Positions 43,070 through 53,388 are shown, counted from the first letter of the stretch. The stretch is DNA of 64,000 nucleotides from Candidatus Cloacimonetes bacterium HGW-Cloacimonetes-2 (GCA_002842035.1 PHBP01000007.1:86305-150304); one strand, 5' to 3'. Translations and numbers: made by a program. Notes: generated by a model from the letters alone, not told the origin.

Positions 43070-44002
43070 TCAATCAGTAGTGCCGAACCGGGCATCTGCC
43101 AAGCTCAGGATGCTGTTTATATCAGATAAAGTAAAGCTGGAAGTGATTATGGCAAAGTCAAATTCACATTTTCTATACCAAGTGACCTGACGCTTTGCAT
43201 AATTGCGGCTGTGTTGCTTTGCTTTATCGAGGCCTTCATCCAGGCTTTGTGCGCCACTTAGATAAGGCAGAAACTCCTTGTAACCCAGTGTGTTCATCCC
43301 TGGAGAGTCTTGAGATACACCGGTCGATAGGAGCTGTTTGATCTCCTCGATCAAGCCTCGTGACAGCATAATGTCCAGCCTGTGGTCTATCCTCTGATAC
43401 AGAGTTTGGCGAGGAGGATTGAGCAATATCCTGAAGCTCTTGTACTTGCTTGTAGTATCCTGCTCTTCCCAGTGCTTGCTGAGGGGTTTGCCAGTGATAT
43501 AATACACCTCGAGGGCTCGCAGTATCCTCTGTGAATCGTTGCAACTGATTTTCTCGGCAATCTTGGGATCAAGGGTTTGGAGCTTTTGATAGAGCTTGTC
43601 TGTACCAAGCTGGCTTAGTTCTTCCTTCAGGCTTGCTCTCAGAGCTGGATCGCTATCGGGCATTGAGAATAAGCCTTTGAGAAGTGAACGTATGTAGAGC
43701 CCTGTACCTCCGCAGACTATGGGTATCTTACCTGCAGTGTGCAGACCGTGAATGACTTGTTCGGCATCTTTTACAAATCTGCCTGCGTTGTAGGAATCAG
43801 CAGGATCTATGATATCTATGAGATAGTGCTTAACCTGCTCCAGCTCGTCCGGGGAGGGCTTGGCAGTACCTATATCGAGACCCCGGTAAACCTGTCTGGA
43901 ATCAGCAGAGATAATCACTGTGGAGAGCTTGTTTGCCAGCTCCAGTGCTAGAGCTGTCTTCCCTGAGGCAGTAGGTCCTTCGATACTAATCAGCGGGATC
44001 AT
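43070..44002 (-). CDS. miaA: tRNA dimethylallyltransferase MiaA
   Basis: 310 residues. It adds the dimethylallyl group to A37 of tRNAs reading UNN codons. The P-loop GPTASGKTALALEL and SADSRQVYRGLDIGTAKP are the family signatures; the VCGGTGLYIRSLL segment is also intact. The ATG overlaps the mutL stop by 4 bp. Confidence 0.96.
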   Translation of the reverse strand: MIPLISIEGPTASGKTALALELANKLSTVIISADSRQVYRGLDIGTAKPSPDELEQVKHYLIDIIDPADSYNAGRFVKDAEQVIHGLHTAGKIPIVCGGTGLYIRSLLKGLFSMPDSDPALRASLKEELSQLGTDKLYQKLQTLDPKIAEKISCNDSQRILRALEVYYITGKPLSKHWEEQDTTSKYKSFRILLNPPRQTLYQRIDHRLDIMLSRGLIEEIKQLLSTGVSQDSPGMNTLGYKEFLPYLSGAQSLDEGLDKAKQHSRNYAKRQVTWYRKCEFDFAIITSSFTLSDINSILSLADARFGTTD

Positions 44003-45894
44003 ACCTGTCGCTTGAACTTCCTTTCAAAATCCCCAAGAGTCATCTTGATAATCACCGGGCGTCCGTGCGGACAGAAATATGGCACTTTGCAGGCAAAGAG
44101 CTCATTGATCAGATTGAGCATCTCCTTGCGGCTGAGCTTGGCTCCTGCTTTGATGGAAGACTTACAGGCTATAGACTTTGCCATACTATCCCGGAAATCA
44201 GCATTGACTTCCATCTCTTCCTCGAGTTGTTTGAGTATCTCTATGAAGACCTTCCCGCCCTGCCAATCACCCAGCTCTGCCGGTATCTCTTCCACTACGA
44301 GTGAATCACCGCTAAACTTCTTGATAGAAAAGCCTATCTTCTCCAAGAGCTCAAAGTTCTGCTCCAGTAGGTCTCTGATCTCTGTGGCAATATATGGCGG
44401 TATATCTATCACGATCGGCACTGTAAGCTTTTGCCTTACTGCAGGAGCTCCACCGCTACGATGAATCAGCCTCTCATAGACTATCCTCTCGTGAGCTGCG
44501 TGTTGATCCACCACTACTAAACCGTCTTCCACCTGCACAAAGATATAGGTATTGTGAAGCTGCCAGGGATTGATGTATTCTTCCTCATTACTGAGCATCA
44601 GGTTGTACAATATCTTGTCGTTGGGCTCACCTTCCAGAAACTCCATCTGCTGGTTTTCTTCCAGCTTGACAGGATTGAAGACAGGCACTTCCATCTTTTG
44701 AATCCCAGAATCCGGCTTGTTGAACACCTCATCCTGATATAAATTGGCAAATTCCTTTTTGTAACTGCTATAGCGAGGTACATCCACACTGGATTTAAAG
44801 AGCTCACTCTCCACATAGCTGGCTTCAGCAACGTGGCTGGCATTGTGAAACTTCAGACGGGCAGATTCAAACTTGTCTTTCTCATACTTGTTCAGAGCGT
44901 TCCTCAAGGTGGAAAGCACCATACCGTGAACGTGCTGACTCTCCCTGAATCTTACTTCCTGCTTGCTGGGATGGACGTTTACATCTATCATCTCTGGTGG
45001 TATTGTAAGGAAGATTATATAAGGCGGAGTAGTACCTTTTGCCCAGACTCTGGTCTTGAGAATAAAGGGCTCATAAGCAGCTTTGATACTGTGCTTGACA
45101 GTTCTGTCGTTGATAAATCTGCCATTGATAAAGAGGTACTGCAGCTCCAGAATCTTGTCGCTGCGATCTTCCAAGCCAAAGATATAGCCTTCGACCTTGT
45201 AGCCACCCGTCTCATTATAAACGGGTATGATATCATCATTGAAGAAGCTGGAGCCAAAGACTTCCGCAAGCCTGGCAGTTCTATCCTGCACAGCAGTGTA
45301 ATTCAGCTTTTCCCTGCCATCAACAATCAGCTTGAAAGCAACGTTTGGATAGATAATAGCCTGATAGTGGAAATACTTCAGGATATGCCTCAATTCCGCC
45401 AGATCTGATCTCAGGAACTTCCTGCGGGCAGGTATATTCTTGAATAATCCTTTCACTATGATGGTAGTACCGGGGTTTGACGAGGTCTTGGTAATACCCA
45501 TCAGCCTGCCATTGGCATACTCTATTCTGGTGGCAATATCCGATTCTCTGGTCCTGGTTGTAAGAGAAAAGCTGCAGACCGAGGCGATACTCGGCAGCGC
45601 CTCGCCCCTAAAGCCCAGGGAACTGATATGCACGATGTCATCGACCGTCTTAATCTTGGATGTGGAATGCCGTTCAAAAGCAAGCATCGCATCGTCTTCG
45701 CTCATCCCGATCCCATTATCGGTCACCTGGATATAGTCCTTGCCGCCCTTATCTACCTGCACAATAATACTGGTAGCCTGTGCGTCAATTGAGTTTTCCA
45801 CCAGCTCTTTGACCACCGAGGCAGGACGCTCTATCACTTCCCCGGCTGCGATCTTGTTGCGGACGTCTTCTGATAGGATATGAATCCTGGGCAC
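43999..45894 (-). CDS. mutL: DNA mismatch repair protein MutL with endonuclease motif
   Basis: 631 residues. The GHKL ATPase domain (1-330) has ELVENSIDAQA, DNGIGM and SLGFRGEAL. The C-terminal domain carries DQHAAHERIVYE, which fits the DQHA-x2-E-x4-E endonuclease motif, and CPHGRPV. So this is the nicking type of MutL found in bacteria lacking MutH. I chose GTG 45894, preceded by AAAGGAG, over the upstream ATG at 45969 that lies inside the neighbouring gene. mutS is not in the window. Confidence 0.95.
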   Translation of the reverse strand: MPRIHILSEDVRNKIAAGEVIERPASVVKELVENSIDAQATSIIVQVDKGGKDYIQVTDNGIGMSEDDAMLAFERHSTSKIKTVDDIVHISSLGFRGEALPSIASVCSFSLTTRTRESDIATRIEYANGRLMGITKTSSNPGTTIIVKGLFKNIPARRKFLRSDLAELRHILKYFHYQAIIYPNVAFKLIVDGREKLNYTAVQDRTARLAEVFGSSFFNDDIIPVYNETGGYKVEGYIFGLEDRSDKILELQYLFINGRFINDRTVKHSIKAAYEPFILKTRVWAKGTTPPYIIFLTIPPEMIDVNVHPSKQEVRFRESQHVHGMVLSTLRNALNKYEKDKFESARLKFHNASHVAEASYVESELFKSSVDVPRYSSYKKEFANLYQDEVFNKPDSGIQKMEVPVFNPVKLEENQQMEFLEGEPNDKILYNLMLSNEEEYINPWQLHNTYIFVQVEDGLVVVDQHAAHERIVYERLIHRSGGAPAVRQKLTVPIVIDIPPYIATEIRDLLEQNFELLEKIGFSIKKFSGDSLVVEEIPAELGDWQGGKVFIEILKQLEEEMEVNADFRDSMAKSIACKSSIKAGAKLSRKEMLNLINELFACKVPYFCPHGRPVIIKMTLGDFERKFKRQV

Positions 45895-45904
45895 AGTTTC
45901 TCCT

Positions 45905-47566
45905 TTAGTAACGGAATATACTGCCGTTTGTGAATTCCCTGATGATGGAATTATAAGGCACCAATGCATCCGGTATGTCGTTTGTATGAGACAACAATCT
46001 GATCAATCTCTGAGCCTCGGTATAGCTGGAACTGGTCGAAGGCACCTTGAGGAGCAGCTTCCAGGCATGCTTCCTCAGCACACCCAGCTCATAGGTTAGG
46101 CTGCTGTTAAACATATAATCAGCGTTTTCCTGATATGGGAAGATGTTCTTTTCTTCGCCTTCACGTACATCCACCCATCTCATAATGGTCTCCTGAGCGC
46201 TATAACCACGATACTGATGATCTCTTACGATACGCCGGATCAGGCGGCAATCGGTAGTAGGTATCCTATTGTGATTGTCAATATTGAGCTGATTGAGTGC
46301 GCTGATATAGATCTTGGCTTTGCGATTAGCTGGGATGGATTCTGTCAAGAGGTCGTTCAGACCGTGGATACCTTCCATAACGATTACATTGTCATCTCTC
46401 ATCCTGACCATACGATTGCTATTACGACGCACCCCGCGGGTAAAGTCATAAACCGGAAGGTCGATCTCTTCGCCCTTGAGCAAAGAACTTAGCTGCAGAT
46501 TGAGGTAATCCAGATCCATCGCATAGATCGATTCAAAATCAAAATCTCCATTGGGCTTGCGGGCAGTATGTTCCCGATCTATAAAGTAATCATCCATTCC
46601 AATCACGATTGGCTTTGCTTTGGATGCCTGCAATTGCACACCCAGACGCTTGGCAAAAGTAGTCTTGCCGCTGGATGAAGGTCCTGCGATCAGGATCAGG
46701 CGGATCTCCCGATTCTTCACGATATCCGCTGCAATCTCCGCTATCTTCTTCTCGTGCAAAGCCTCTTCCACCAGGATAAATTCCGATATATCATAATTGT
46801 CATTGAGTTTATTTACATCGTTGATCGTATGCACATTCAGGATATCCAGCCACTTGTCGTGCTCCTGATGCAGGGCAAAGATCTTCTTTGGCAAGACGAA
46901 AGGCCTTGAGACCTTAAAGTCCTTGCCGGAGGGGAATCTCAGGATAAAGCCCGGTGCCTGGTAAACTATCTCAAACTCCCTGATCATCCCGGTCTTATCT
47001 GCCAAAGGACGGATAAACTGATCGTAATACTTACCACAACGATAGATCGGAACGCTCTTTTGATAGCGGTATTGCAGGTTTTTCAGAACGTCTTTTCTAC
47101 CCATCTGGGAAAAGACATCCATCGCTTCATCCATCTTGACTTCGATCCGATCGATCGGCATATTGGCTTCCACGATTGTTCTCATCTCGGCAGAGAGCCT
47201 GGCACAATCTTCCTCGGTAAACTGCTGGGCATTAAAAACCTCGCAGAACACACCATCTCCGACCGAGTGTTCGACCACCAAAGAGTGCTGATTCCCAAGT
47301 AAGGTATAGAGCGCTTTGCTCATAATAAAGATAGCTGAATCTTGATAAATCCTCAAGCCTTCGGGATGTTGCCAGGATATGCAATCCACCAGATTATCGT
47401 GGCTAAGCAGATATTCATCATTGACATATAAGCTATGGTTTAATTTATAGGACAATATGGACTTTGGATCTATATCGGTTTGCTTTAATATCTGATTGAT
47501 CTGAATAGCTTTATCAGATTCGATGATGCTGTGTTTGATGCCATTTAGTCTAAGGTCTATTATCAT
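45905..47566 (-). CDS. TGS/SAD-domain nucleoside (uridine-type) kinase
   Basis: 553 residues. An N-terminal TGS-like domain (about 1-60) and a threonyl-tRNA-synthetase-like second domain (about 70-190) precede a P-loop kinase of the uridine kinase/phosphoribulokinase group (from about 285). Its Walker A is AGPSSSGKTTFAKRL, followed by MDDYFIDREHT and VMEGIHGLND. This fusion is known from several bacterial phyla, and its physiological role is unclear. It is the first gene of a string with mutL (10 bp apart), miaA and ppiC. A possible minus-strand -35 box (TTGACG, 47624-47619) lies upstream. Confidence 0.9.
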   Translation of the reverse strand: MIIDLRLNGIKHSIIESDKAIQINQILKQTDIDPKSILSYKLNHSLYVNDEYLLSHDNLVDCISWQHPEGLRIYQDSAIFIMSKALYTLLGNQHSLVVEHSVGDGVFCEVFNAQQFTEEDCARLSAEMRTIVEANMPIDRIEVKMDEAMDVFSQMGRKDVLKNLQYRYQKSVPIYRCGKYYDQFIRPLADKTGMIREFEIVYQAPGFILRFPSGKDFKVSRPFVLPKKIFALHQEHDKWLDILNVHTINDVNKLNDNYDISEFILVEEALHEKKIAEIAADIVKNREIRLILIAGPSSSGKTTFAKRLGVQLQASKAKPIVIGMDDYFIDREHTARKPNGDFDFESIYAMDLDYLNLQLSSLLKGEEIDLPVYDFTRGVRRNSNRMVRMRDDNVIVMEGIHGLNDLLTESIPANRKAKIYISALNQLNIDNHNRIPTTDCRLIRRIVRDHQYRGYSAQETIMRWVDVREGEEKNIFPYQENADYMFNSSLTYELGVLRKHAWKLLLKVPSTSSSYTEAQRLIRLLSHTNDIPDALVPYNSIIREFTNGSIFRY

Positions 47567-47641
47567 TTGTTCTTCCTTGATTTTGATCAGAGGGTCATTT
47601 TTAAGGAAGGCAGTTAAACGTCAAGCCTTTAGGAGAATAGA

Positions 47642-48595
47642 ATGTTACAAAGAGCCAAACGCCACCTGCAGAGGGAGATAAGCCGATATCTTGGCATCGT
47701 TTTTGCCGCGATATTCTTTGGAATCGGCTATAGCTGGTTTCTCTTGCCTTACAATATCGCCCCCGGTGGAGTAGCAGGTATTGCGCAGATCATCAATCAC
47801 TTCACCAATGCCCCCTTTGGCATTACTATGATCCTGATCAATATCCCGCTCTTTGTCATCAGCTTTATCTTCATAGGCAAGTCTTTTGGCGGTAAATCAC
47901 TCTGGGGAATGCTCATTGCCTCATCTATGACGGATCTGATCAGCTTTCCAAATCTGCATAGACTGGGTATAGTAAAGGATCTCGCTCAATATACTCACGT
48001 CCTGGATAATGGACGCACCATCTATGCGATGCTACCACCTCAGGATATTTACCTTACCGCTATCGCAGGCTCTGTGCTGCTTGGTATCGGCTTGGGCTTG
48101 ATCTTCCGTTTCCGAGGCTCCACCGGAGGCACTGATATCCCGGTTGCTTTGATCAAGCAAAAGGCAGGTCTCTCCATCGGTATGGGCTATTGGCTGGTAG
48201 AAACCGCCATTATCCTGAGCGTTGGCTTGATTCTCAAAGATCCCAAGCTCATCATCTGGGGCTATGTAAACCTCTTCATCACCAGCAAAATCACCGATCT
48301 CACTTCCGAGGGACTTCCCTTCATCAAAGGAGTCTATATCATCTCCAAAGAGGTCGATCAAATACGCAACGAGATCTTTGACAAGCTCGATCGCGGCGTC
48401 ACGTTCCTCAAAGCCGAGAGCGGTTATCACAAGAGGCAGATAGATGTCCTCTTTTGCGTGCTAAACCGCCGTCAAGTACCCCAACTTACGGATATCGTCA
48501 AAGACCTCGATCCCGATGCTTTTATGATCGTATCCGACGTAAACGATGTACTCGGCTATGGCTTCAAGAGCCGCAAAATCGATCTTGGTAGCTAA
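47642..48595 (+). CDS. YitT family membrane protein
   Basis: 317 residues: a five-helix membrane domain (about 15-205; FLLPYNIAPGGVAGIAQI and RFRGSTGGTDIPVALI are the repeated family motifs) and a C-terminal cytoplasmic DUF2179 domain (about 225-305). Its function is not established; transport or signalling is assumed. TAGGAG precedes the ATG. Confidence 0.9.
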   Translation: MLQRAKRHLQREISRYLGIVFAAIFFGIGYSWFLLPYNIAPGGVAGIAQIINHFTNAPFGITMILINIPLFVISFIFIGKSFGGKSLWGMLIASSMTDLISFPNLHRLGIVKDLAQYTHVLDNGRTIYAMLPPQDIYLTAIAGSVLLGIGLGLIFRFRGSTGGTDIPVALIKQKAGLSIGMGYWLVETAIILSVGLILKDPKLIIWGYVNLFITSKITDLTSEGLPFIKGVYIISKEVDQIRNEIFDKLDRGVTFLKAESGYHKRQIDVLFCVLNRRQVPQLTDIVKDLDPDAFMIVSDVNDVLGYGFKSRKIDLGS

Positions 48596-48634
48596 GCCTA
48601 TATATATGAACACCCTACCCATAATTGGAGTATA

Positions 48635-49549
48635 ATGAAAACACTTCTCAAATGCCTTGCAATTGTCCTGCTGCTCCTGTCCCTCTGGGCTTGCGGCACA
48701 AATACAGATCTGGACAACGATCCGGATCAGACTGACGTTCTGCTATTTGGAACTGATAACACTCTCGACATTGTTACCTGGAATCTAAGGGAATTTCCCT
48801 GGCTTGGGCAGACCACTTTGGATGCCCTTGCTCAGATCATACCTCGCGTCAGAGCGGATATTATCGCCTTTCAGGAGATCAACGACTTTAGCTCCTTTAT
48901 GGCTCTGGACGCTATGCTGCCGGATTATCAGGCCTATGTCTCCACCGCCACCAGCAGTTACCGGCTGGCTTATCTTTACAATATCAACACAGTAGCCATC
49001 AATGAAGACTACTTTATCTATCCCGACCAGGGCAATCCCTTCCCGCGTCCTCCCTACATCGTAAAGGCTGAATGGAGAGGGCAAAATTACTACGTGATCA
49101 ACAACCATCTCAAAGCCTTTGGTGACAATTTCATAGATGAAACCGACGATTGGGATGAGGAAGTGCGCCGCAGATTGGCTTGCCAGTTATTAGACCAATA
49201 CATTAGGACAGAGCTGCCGGATGAACGCGTCGTGGTGCTCGGGGATATGAACGACCAGATTCAGGAGCCTGAGGCTTACAACGTCTTTATGGTCTTCCTC
49301 AATCGCCCTGAGGAGTATTACTTTACGACGATGCCGATCGCTTTGGCACCCAGTTTCAATACAGTCTCCTACCCCAATTCAAACAGCCAGATCGACCAGA
49401 TAATGATCACGAATGAGCTCTTTGATGAATTCGCAGCCGGGGGCAGTATCTGTAAAAGCCTCCTGATAGAGAAATTCTATGGCAATTGGGTAAACTACAG
49501 CAACCAGATTTCAGATCATCGCCCCGTTGGTATCAGACTGGCAGAATAG
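48635..49549 (+). CDS. Endonuclease/exonuclease/phosphatase-family lipoprotein
   Basis: 304 residues with a lipoprotein signal peptide (L-W-A-C, Cys20) and an EEP-fold catalytic domain. The conserved residues are visible in WNLREF, FQEI, NNHLKA, LGDMND, QIDQIM and the terminal SDHRPV. It is therefore probably a metal-dependent secreted or periplasmic nuclease or phosphatase. Being lipid-anchored suits nutrient scavenging from extracellular DNA or phosphoesters (inference). It lies 39 bp after yitT; GGAG precedes the ATG. Confidence 0.9.
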   Translation: MKTLLKCLAIVLLLLSLWACGTNTDLDNDPDQTDVLLFGTDNTLDIVTWNLREFPWLGQTTLDALAQIIPRVRADIIAFQEINDFSSFMALDAMLPDYQAYVSTATSSYRLAYLYNINTVAINEDYFIYPDQGNPFPRPPYIVKAEWRGQNYYVINNHLKAFGDNFIDETDDWDEEVRRRLACQLLDQYIRTELPDERVVVLGDMNDQIQEPEAYNVFMVFLNRPEEYYFTTMPIALAPSFNTVSYPNSNSQIDQIMITNELFDEFAAGGSICKSLLIEKFYGNWVNYSNQISDHRPVGIRLAE

Positions 49550-49559
49550 CACTTATCAC

Positions 49560-49682
49560 TCTCTCTTTGGATAAGAGATTCATAGACAGTTGTTTGCAGC
49601 GTGATTCCTGGATCGCCATGCAGGATACAAGCAGGATACAAGCAGGATAGAAGCATCCATCCAATAGGAGCGCATTAGCCTT
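49560..49682 (+). repeat. 11-bp-unit intergenic repeat element, copy D
   Basis: Reading on +: right arm (about 49560-49605), variant unit, three units at 49620-49630, 49631-49641 and 49642-49652 (GCAGGATACAA twice, GCAGGATAGAA once), GCATCC, then CAATAGGAGCGCATTAGCC, which resembles copy C. The left-side hairpin of this copy is the long inverted repeat that follows. Confidence 0.88.
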
Positions 49683-49789
49683 TCTCGAAGCACCGTCCTG
49701 TGCAACAGCTGTTTAGAAGCTGTGATTCTGCTGTCCCACAGGGGATACACAGGGGATTCACAGGAGTTGCACAGGACGGTGCTTCGAGA
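49683..49789. repeat. 24-bp perfect inverted repeat enclosing 11-bp direct repeats
   Basis: 49683-49706 is the exact reverse complement of 49766-49789. The 59-base loop holds an ordered 11-base repeat: ACAGGGGATAC (49738), ACAGGGGATTC (49749), ACAGGAGTTGC (49760), with a fourth, ACAGGACGGTG (49771), running into the right arm. It lies between convergent genes. No T-run is seen. Confidence 0.92.
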
Positions 49790-49828
49790 GAGAGGAGTAG
49801 AAAGGCAGTGATTGTGGTGAGGGTCAGT

Positions 49829-50800
49829 TTAGCTGAGCTTTTGTATCAACTGCACTATCTCACTTGGCGAGATATCGTTCATACAGCGGAAGTCGCGTCT
49901 GGGACAGGCTTCTCCCCCATGCAGGCTGCAGGGCTGGCAATCCGGATTCTTTACGATCAGTGCTGCGTCAGGATTGAGCGGAGCAAAGCCCAACGCGGGA
50001 TGAGTCGCTCCAAAGAAAGCAATCTGTTTCTTTCCCAAAGCTGCCGCGAGATGCATTGGGCCACTATCGTTTGAGATCACAAGATCAGTATTTGAGATCG
50101 CTTTGATCAATTCTGGGATAGTGTATTTGCCACAGAGATTGATCCCGGCATCCGCTTGACCTTTTAGTATGATCTCCCCCAGCCAGTGCTCGGAGCTGCT
50201 TCCCAGAATCAGGAAGTAGTGGCTCTCTGAGAGGCTTTGGACTGTCTCAGCAAGCTTTTGAGACGGGATCATCTTGGTCTTGTGAGTGGCACCTGGAAAG
50301 ATGGCTGTGATTGTTTTACCAGGAGGGATTGGAGGGAAATCCACATCGAGCTCCGGAACGATTAGCACTGGCTTTGACAGGGGCTCGGAAGCTCGAAAAT
50401 CAGGCAAGCGATTTAAAGCGCTGAGGTAGAGCACTACAGTGCTTTCAATGCCTTGTTTTAGGTGCTTTTTAACGATCCTGGTGCGGATGGAGCGAGCTTT
50501 GTGGTATCGCAGGACTTTGGATCTGAAACAACACAAGCTGATCAGAAATGAAGCCAGCTTGGCGTGAAGATCGATCACCAGGTCGTAGCCGCTATGTGCC
50601 TGTTCCAAATGAAAGGCAAGGGATATATCATAGAGAATGATTCGGTCGATAGTGCCGAAAGTCCCGACCAATCCGGCGAAAGCTGCTTTGGTGAGATAGT
50701 GGATTTGGGCTTTGGGATACAAACGCCTCAGTTCAGCAGTGATCGGCTGGGTAAGCACGATATCTCCCAGTGAACTGAGGCGAATGATCAGTATTTTCAT
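49829..50800 (-). CDS. Glycosyltransferase family 9 (heptosyltransferase-like)
   Basis: 323 residues, GT-B fold. It opens with ILIIRLSSLGDIVLTQP, the GT9 signature, and has the donor-site region SNDSGPMHLAAALGKK and FGATHP. Family members add heptose to lipopolysaccharide inner core; with kpsF this supports an LPS-like envelope. The acceptor is not predictable. It overlaps alaS by 4 bp and is the last gene of a six-gene string. Confidence 0.92.
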   Translation of the reverse strand: MKILIIRLSSLGDIVLTQPITAELRRLYPKAQIHYLTKAAFAGLVGTFGTIDRIILYDISLAFHLEQAHSGYDLVIDLHAKLASFLISLCCFRSKVLRYHKARSIRTRIVKKHLKQGIESTVVLYLSALNRLPDFRASEPLSKPVLIVPELDVDFPPIPPGKTITAIFPGATHKTKMIPSQKLAETVQSLSESHYFLILGSSSEHWLGEIILKGQADAGINLCGKYTIPELIKAISNTDLVISNDSGPMHLAAALGKKQIAFFGATHPALGFAPLNPDAALIVKNPDCQPCSLHGGEACPRRDFRCMNDISPSEIVQLIQKLS

Positions 50801-53388
50801 TGAATAGGATTAATGTATTGGCTCAGGCTGTCCAATAGCACTGTGAGTTTGCCGTTGTCTTTGCCGCCGCCCATAGCAAAATCGGGCTTACCGCCGCCTT
50901 TACCATCCAGGACAGTGCAGAGGGCTTGCACGATTTTTCCTGCACTGTATCTGGGAATCAAGTCTTTGGAGACAACTGAAACCAACGAAACATTGCCGGA
51001 TGAGGCTGTGATCAATACAGCAATAGTGCCCGTGATCCGGCTGGCGAGGAGGTCGCGGTAGAGCTTGAGATCGGTATCAGCAGGGAGAATCGCCTTGATC
51101 AGCTTGTAATCCCCGGTGTCCTCTGCCAGGCTCAATAGTTGGTCTATATCAAAACCAATCAGTTTTTCCTTGAGGGCTCTTATCTCCTGATTCTGCTTGT
51201 GGATCTGCTCCAGAGTGTTCTCCAGTTTGGTCTTTAGCTGGGTGGGATTACTCTGCAAGAGGGCAGCCAGCTCTTTTAGCAGGGCTTGATCGGCTTTTGT
51301 ATCAGCATAGGCTGCACGGCCTGTAACGCCCTCTATCCTGCGAATACCTGCCGCGGAAGAGCTTTCACTCTTGATCCTGAAGAGACCAATCTCGCCGCTG
51401 GAGGAGACGTGGGTACCGCCGCAGAGTTCGCTGGAATAGCTATCCACCTGCACAACGCGGACTTCCTGGGAATATTTCTCGCCAAAGAGAGCCATTGCTC
51501 CGCTGGCTTTGGCATCTTCAATGCCCATAATCCGGGTAAAGACGCTGCGGTTTTGGCGGATGATCTCATTTACCTGGGCTTCCACTATGGCGATCTCTTC
51601 GTCCGTGAGAGCCTGGAAATGGGTAAAATCAAAGCGGAAATAGTCGGCAGTCACGAGGGAGCCTTTCTGTTGGACTGATTCACCAAGGCAATCCCTGAGA
51701 GCTTTGTGGAGTATATGAGTGGCAGTGTGATTGCGGGCGGTATCACGGCGTAGAGATTCGTTAATCACGGCTTTAGCAACTTTACTCGTAATGATCCCGC
51801 GCTCCAGCTTGCCTATGTGGATGTAGGCAGATTCGGTCTTGCGGACGTCTGAGACGCTGATCTCATAATCCTCGGAGCTTACAGTGCCGCTATCGGCAAT
51901 CTGTCCGCCGGATTCTGCGTAAAAGGGAGTTTTATCCAGCACAAAGTGGATCAAGCCACCTTCTTTGAGGCAGTATCGGCAGATGCGGCTATCGCAGGTA
52001 TAGCCTGTATAGCCCAGAAATTCTGTGTTTGTGCAATCAGAAAGCACTACCCAGTCTTCATCATCTTGTTGCAGAGCAAATTTGGAGGCTGCTCTGGCGC
52101 GTTCACGCTGCTTGGTCATCTCCTCTTCAAATCCGGCTGTATCGACCTGCATCCCTTTCTCTTCAGCCAGGAGTTGGGTAAGATCGAGAGGGAAGCCAAA
52201 GGTGTCGTAAAGCATAAAGGCATCAGCACCGGAGATGGTGCTCGCGTCTTTGGCAGTGAGCTCGGAGAACTTGGTGAGCCCGGTATCGAGGGTCTTATTG
52301 AAGCGCTCTTCCTCAGCTTTGATCACCATCTTGATAAAATCAGTCTTGCCTTTGAGCTCGGTGAAGTGATCGCCCATCTGTTCGATCAGTGTATCAACCA
52401 GCTTCCAAAGGAAAGGCTCGAAAAAGCCCAGCAGACGTCCGTGACGGGCTGCTCTGCGCAGGATGCGGCGTAGGACATAGCCTCTGCCTTCATTGGATGG
52501 GAATCCACCATCTGCAAGGGCAAAACACAAGCTGCGGATGTGATCGGCAATCACGCGGTGGGAAATGCCGGTCTCTTCTGAATAGGGCTTACCGCTGAGC
52601 GTAGCTATTGTGGATAGCAGCCTGCTAAAAAGATCGGTATCATAGTTTGAACTGACGTCTTGCAGGACCTGGCAGATGCGTTCCAATCCGGCTCCCGTAT
52701 CGACATAGGAGTGCTTCAGAGGATTGAGACTGCCTTCGCTATCGCGGTTGTATTGGATGAAAACCAGATTCCAGAGCTCGATGTAGCGGCTACAATCGCC
52801 ATTTACCTCGCAGACGTGCCCGGGGCTACCGTGTTTCTCGCAGGAAGCTGCGCCTCTATCAAAATGAATCTCGGAGCAAGGACCGCAGGGACCTGTATCG
52901 CCCATCTCCCAGAAGTTATCTTTATCTCCGTGGAAGGTGATGTGCTCAGGAATGATGTCTGTCTCGCTCTTCCAGAGTTCGTAGGCTTCCTGGTCTGTTT
53001 TGTAAACCGTAGCGTGCAGCTTTTCTTTGGGCAGTCCATAGACTCCCGTTAGTAATTCCCATGCCCAGGAGATGGCTTCTTTTTTGTAATAGTCACCAAA
53101 AGACCAGTTACCCAGCATCTCAAAGAAGGTGTGGTGATAGCCGTCTTTGCCGACCTCTTCCAGGTCGTTGTGCTTGCCACCTGCACGGATACACTTTTGG
53201 CTGTTGACAGCTCTCAAGACCTCAGGCTGCTTTTGCCCGAGAAAGATAGGTTTGAACTGGTTCATCCCGGCATTGGCAAAAAGCAATGTGGGATCATCGT
53301 TTGGCACGACGGGGGAGGATGGAACGAAGGTGTGTCCACGGGATTCGAAGAACTCGATGAACTTGGCGCGTATGTCTTTACTCTGCAT
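50797..53388 (-). CDS. alaS: Alanyl-tRNA synthetase
   Basis: 863 residues, full length. The N-terminal class II core (RAKFIEFFESRGHTFVPSS, AGMNQFKPIFLG), the editing domain with the zinc set HTATH and ELCGGTH, and the C-terminal DHHA1/C-Ala domain ending near GGGKPDFAMGGG are all present. Its start overlaps the trxB stop by one base (TGATG). Confidence 0.96.
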   Translation of the reverse strand: MQSKDIRAKFIEFFESRGHTFVPSSPVVPNDDPTLLFANAGMNQFKPIFLGQKQPEVLRAVNSQKCIRAGGKHNDLEEVGKDGYHHTFFEMLGNWSFGDYYKKEAISWAWELLTGVYGLPKEKLHATVYKTDQEAYELWKSETDIIPEHITFHGDKDNFWEMGDTGPCGPCSEIHFDRGAASCEKHGSPGHVCEVNGDCSRYIELWNLVFIQYNRDSEGSLNPLKHSYVDTGAGLERICQVLQDVSSNYDTDLFSRLLSTIATLSGKPYSEETGISHRVIADHIRSLCFALADGGFPSNEGRGYVLRRILRRAARHGRLLGFFEPFLWKLVDTLIEQMGDHFTELKGKTDFIKMVIKAEEERFNKTLDTGLTKFSELTAKDASTISGADAFMLYDTFGFPLDLTQLLAEEKGMQVDTAGFEEEMTKQRERARAASKFALQQDDEDWVVLSDCTNTEFLGYTGYTCDSRICRYCLKEGGLIHFVLDKTPFYAESGGQIADSGTVSSEDYEISVSDVRKTESAYIHIGKLERGIITSKVAKAVINESLRRDTARNHTATHILHKALRDCLGESVQQKGSLVTADYFRFDFTHFQALTDEEIAIVEAQVNEIIRQNRSVFTRIMGIEDAKASGAMALFGEKYSQEVRVVQVDSYSSELCGGTHVSSSGEIGLFRIKSESSSAAGIRRIEGVTGRAAYADTKADQALLKELAALLQSNPTQLKTKLENTLEQIHKQNQEIRALKEKLIGFDIDQLLSLAEDTGDYKLIKAILPADTDLKLYRDLLASRITGTIAVLITASSGNVSLVSVVSKDLIPRYSAGKIVQALCTVLDGKGGGKPDFAMGGGKDNGKLTVLLDSLSQYINPIQ

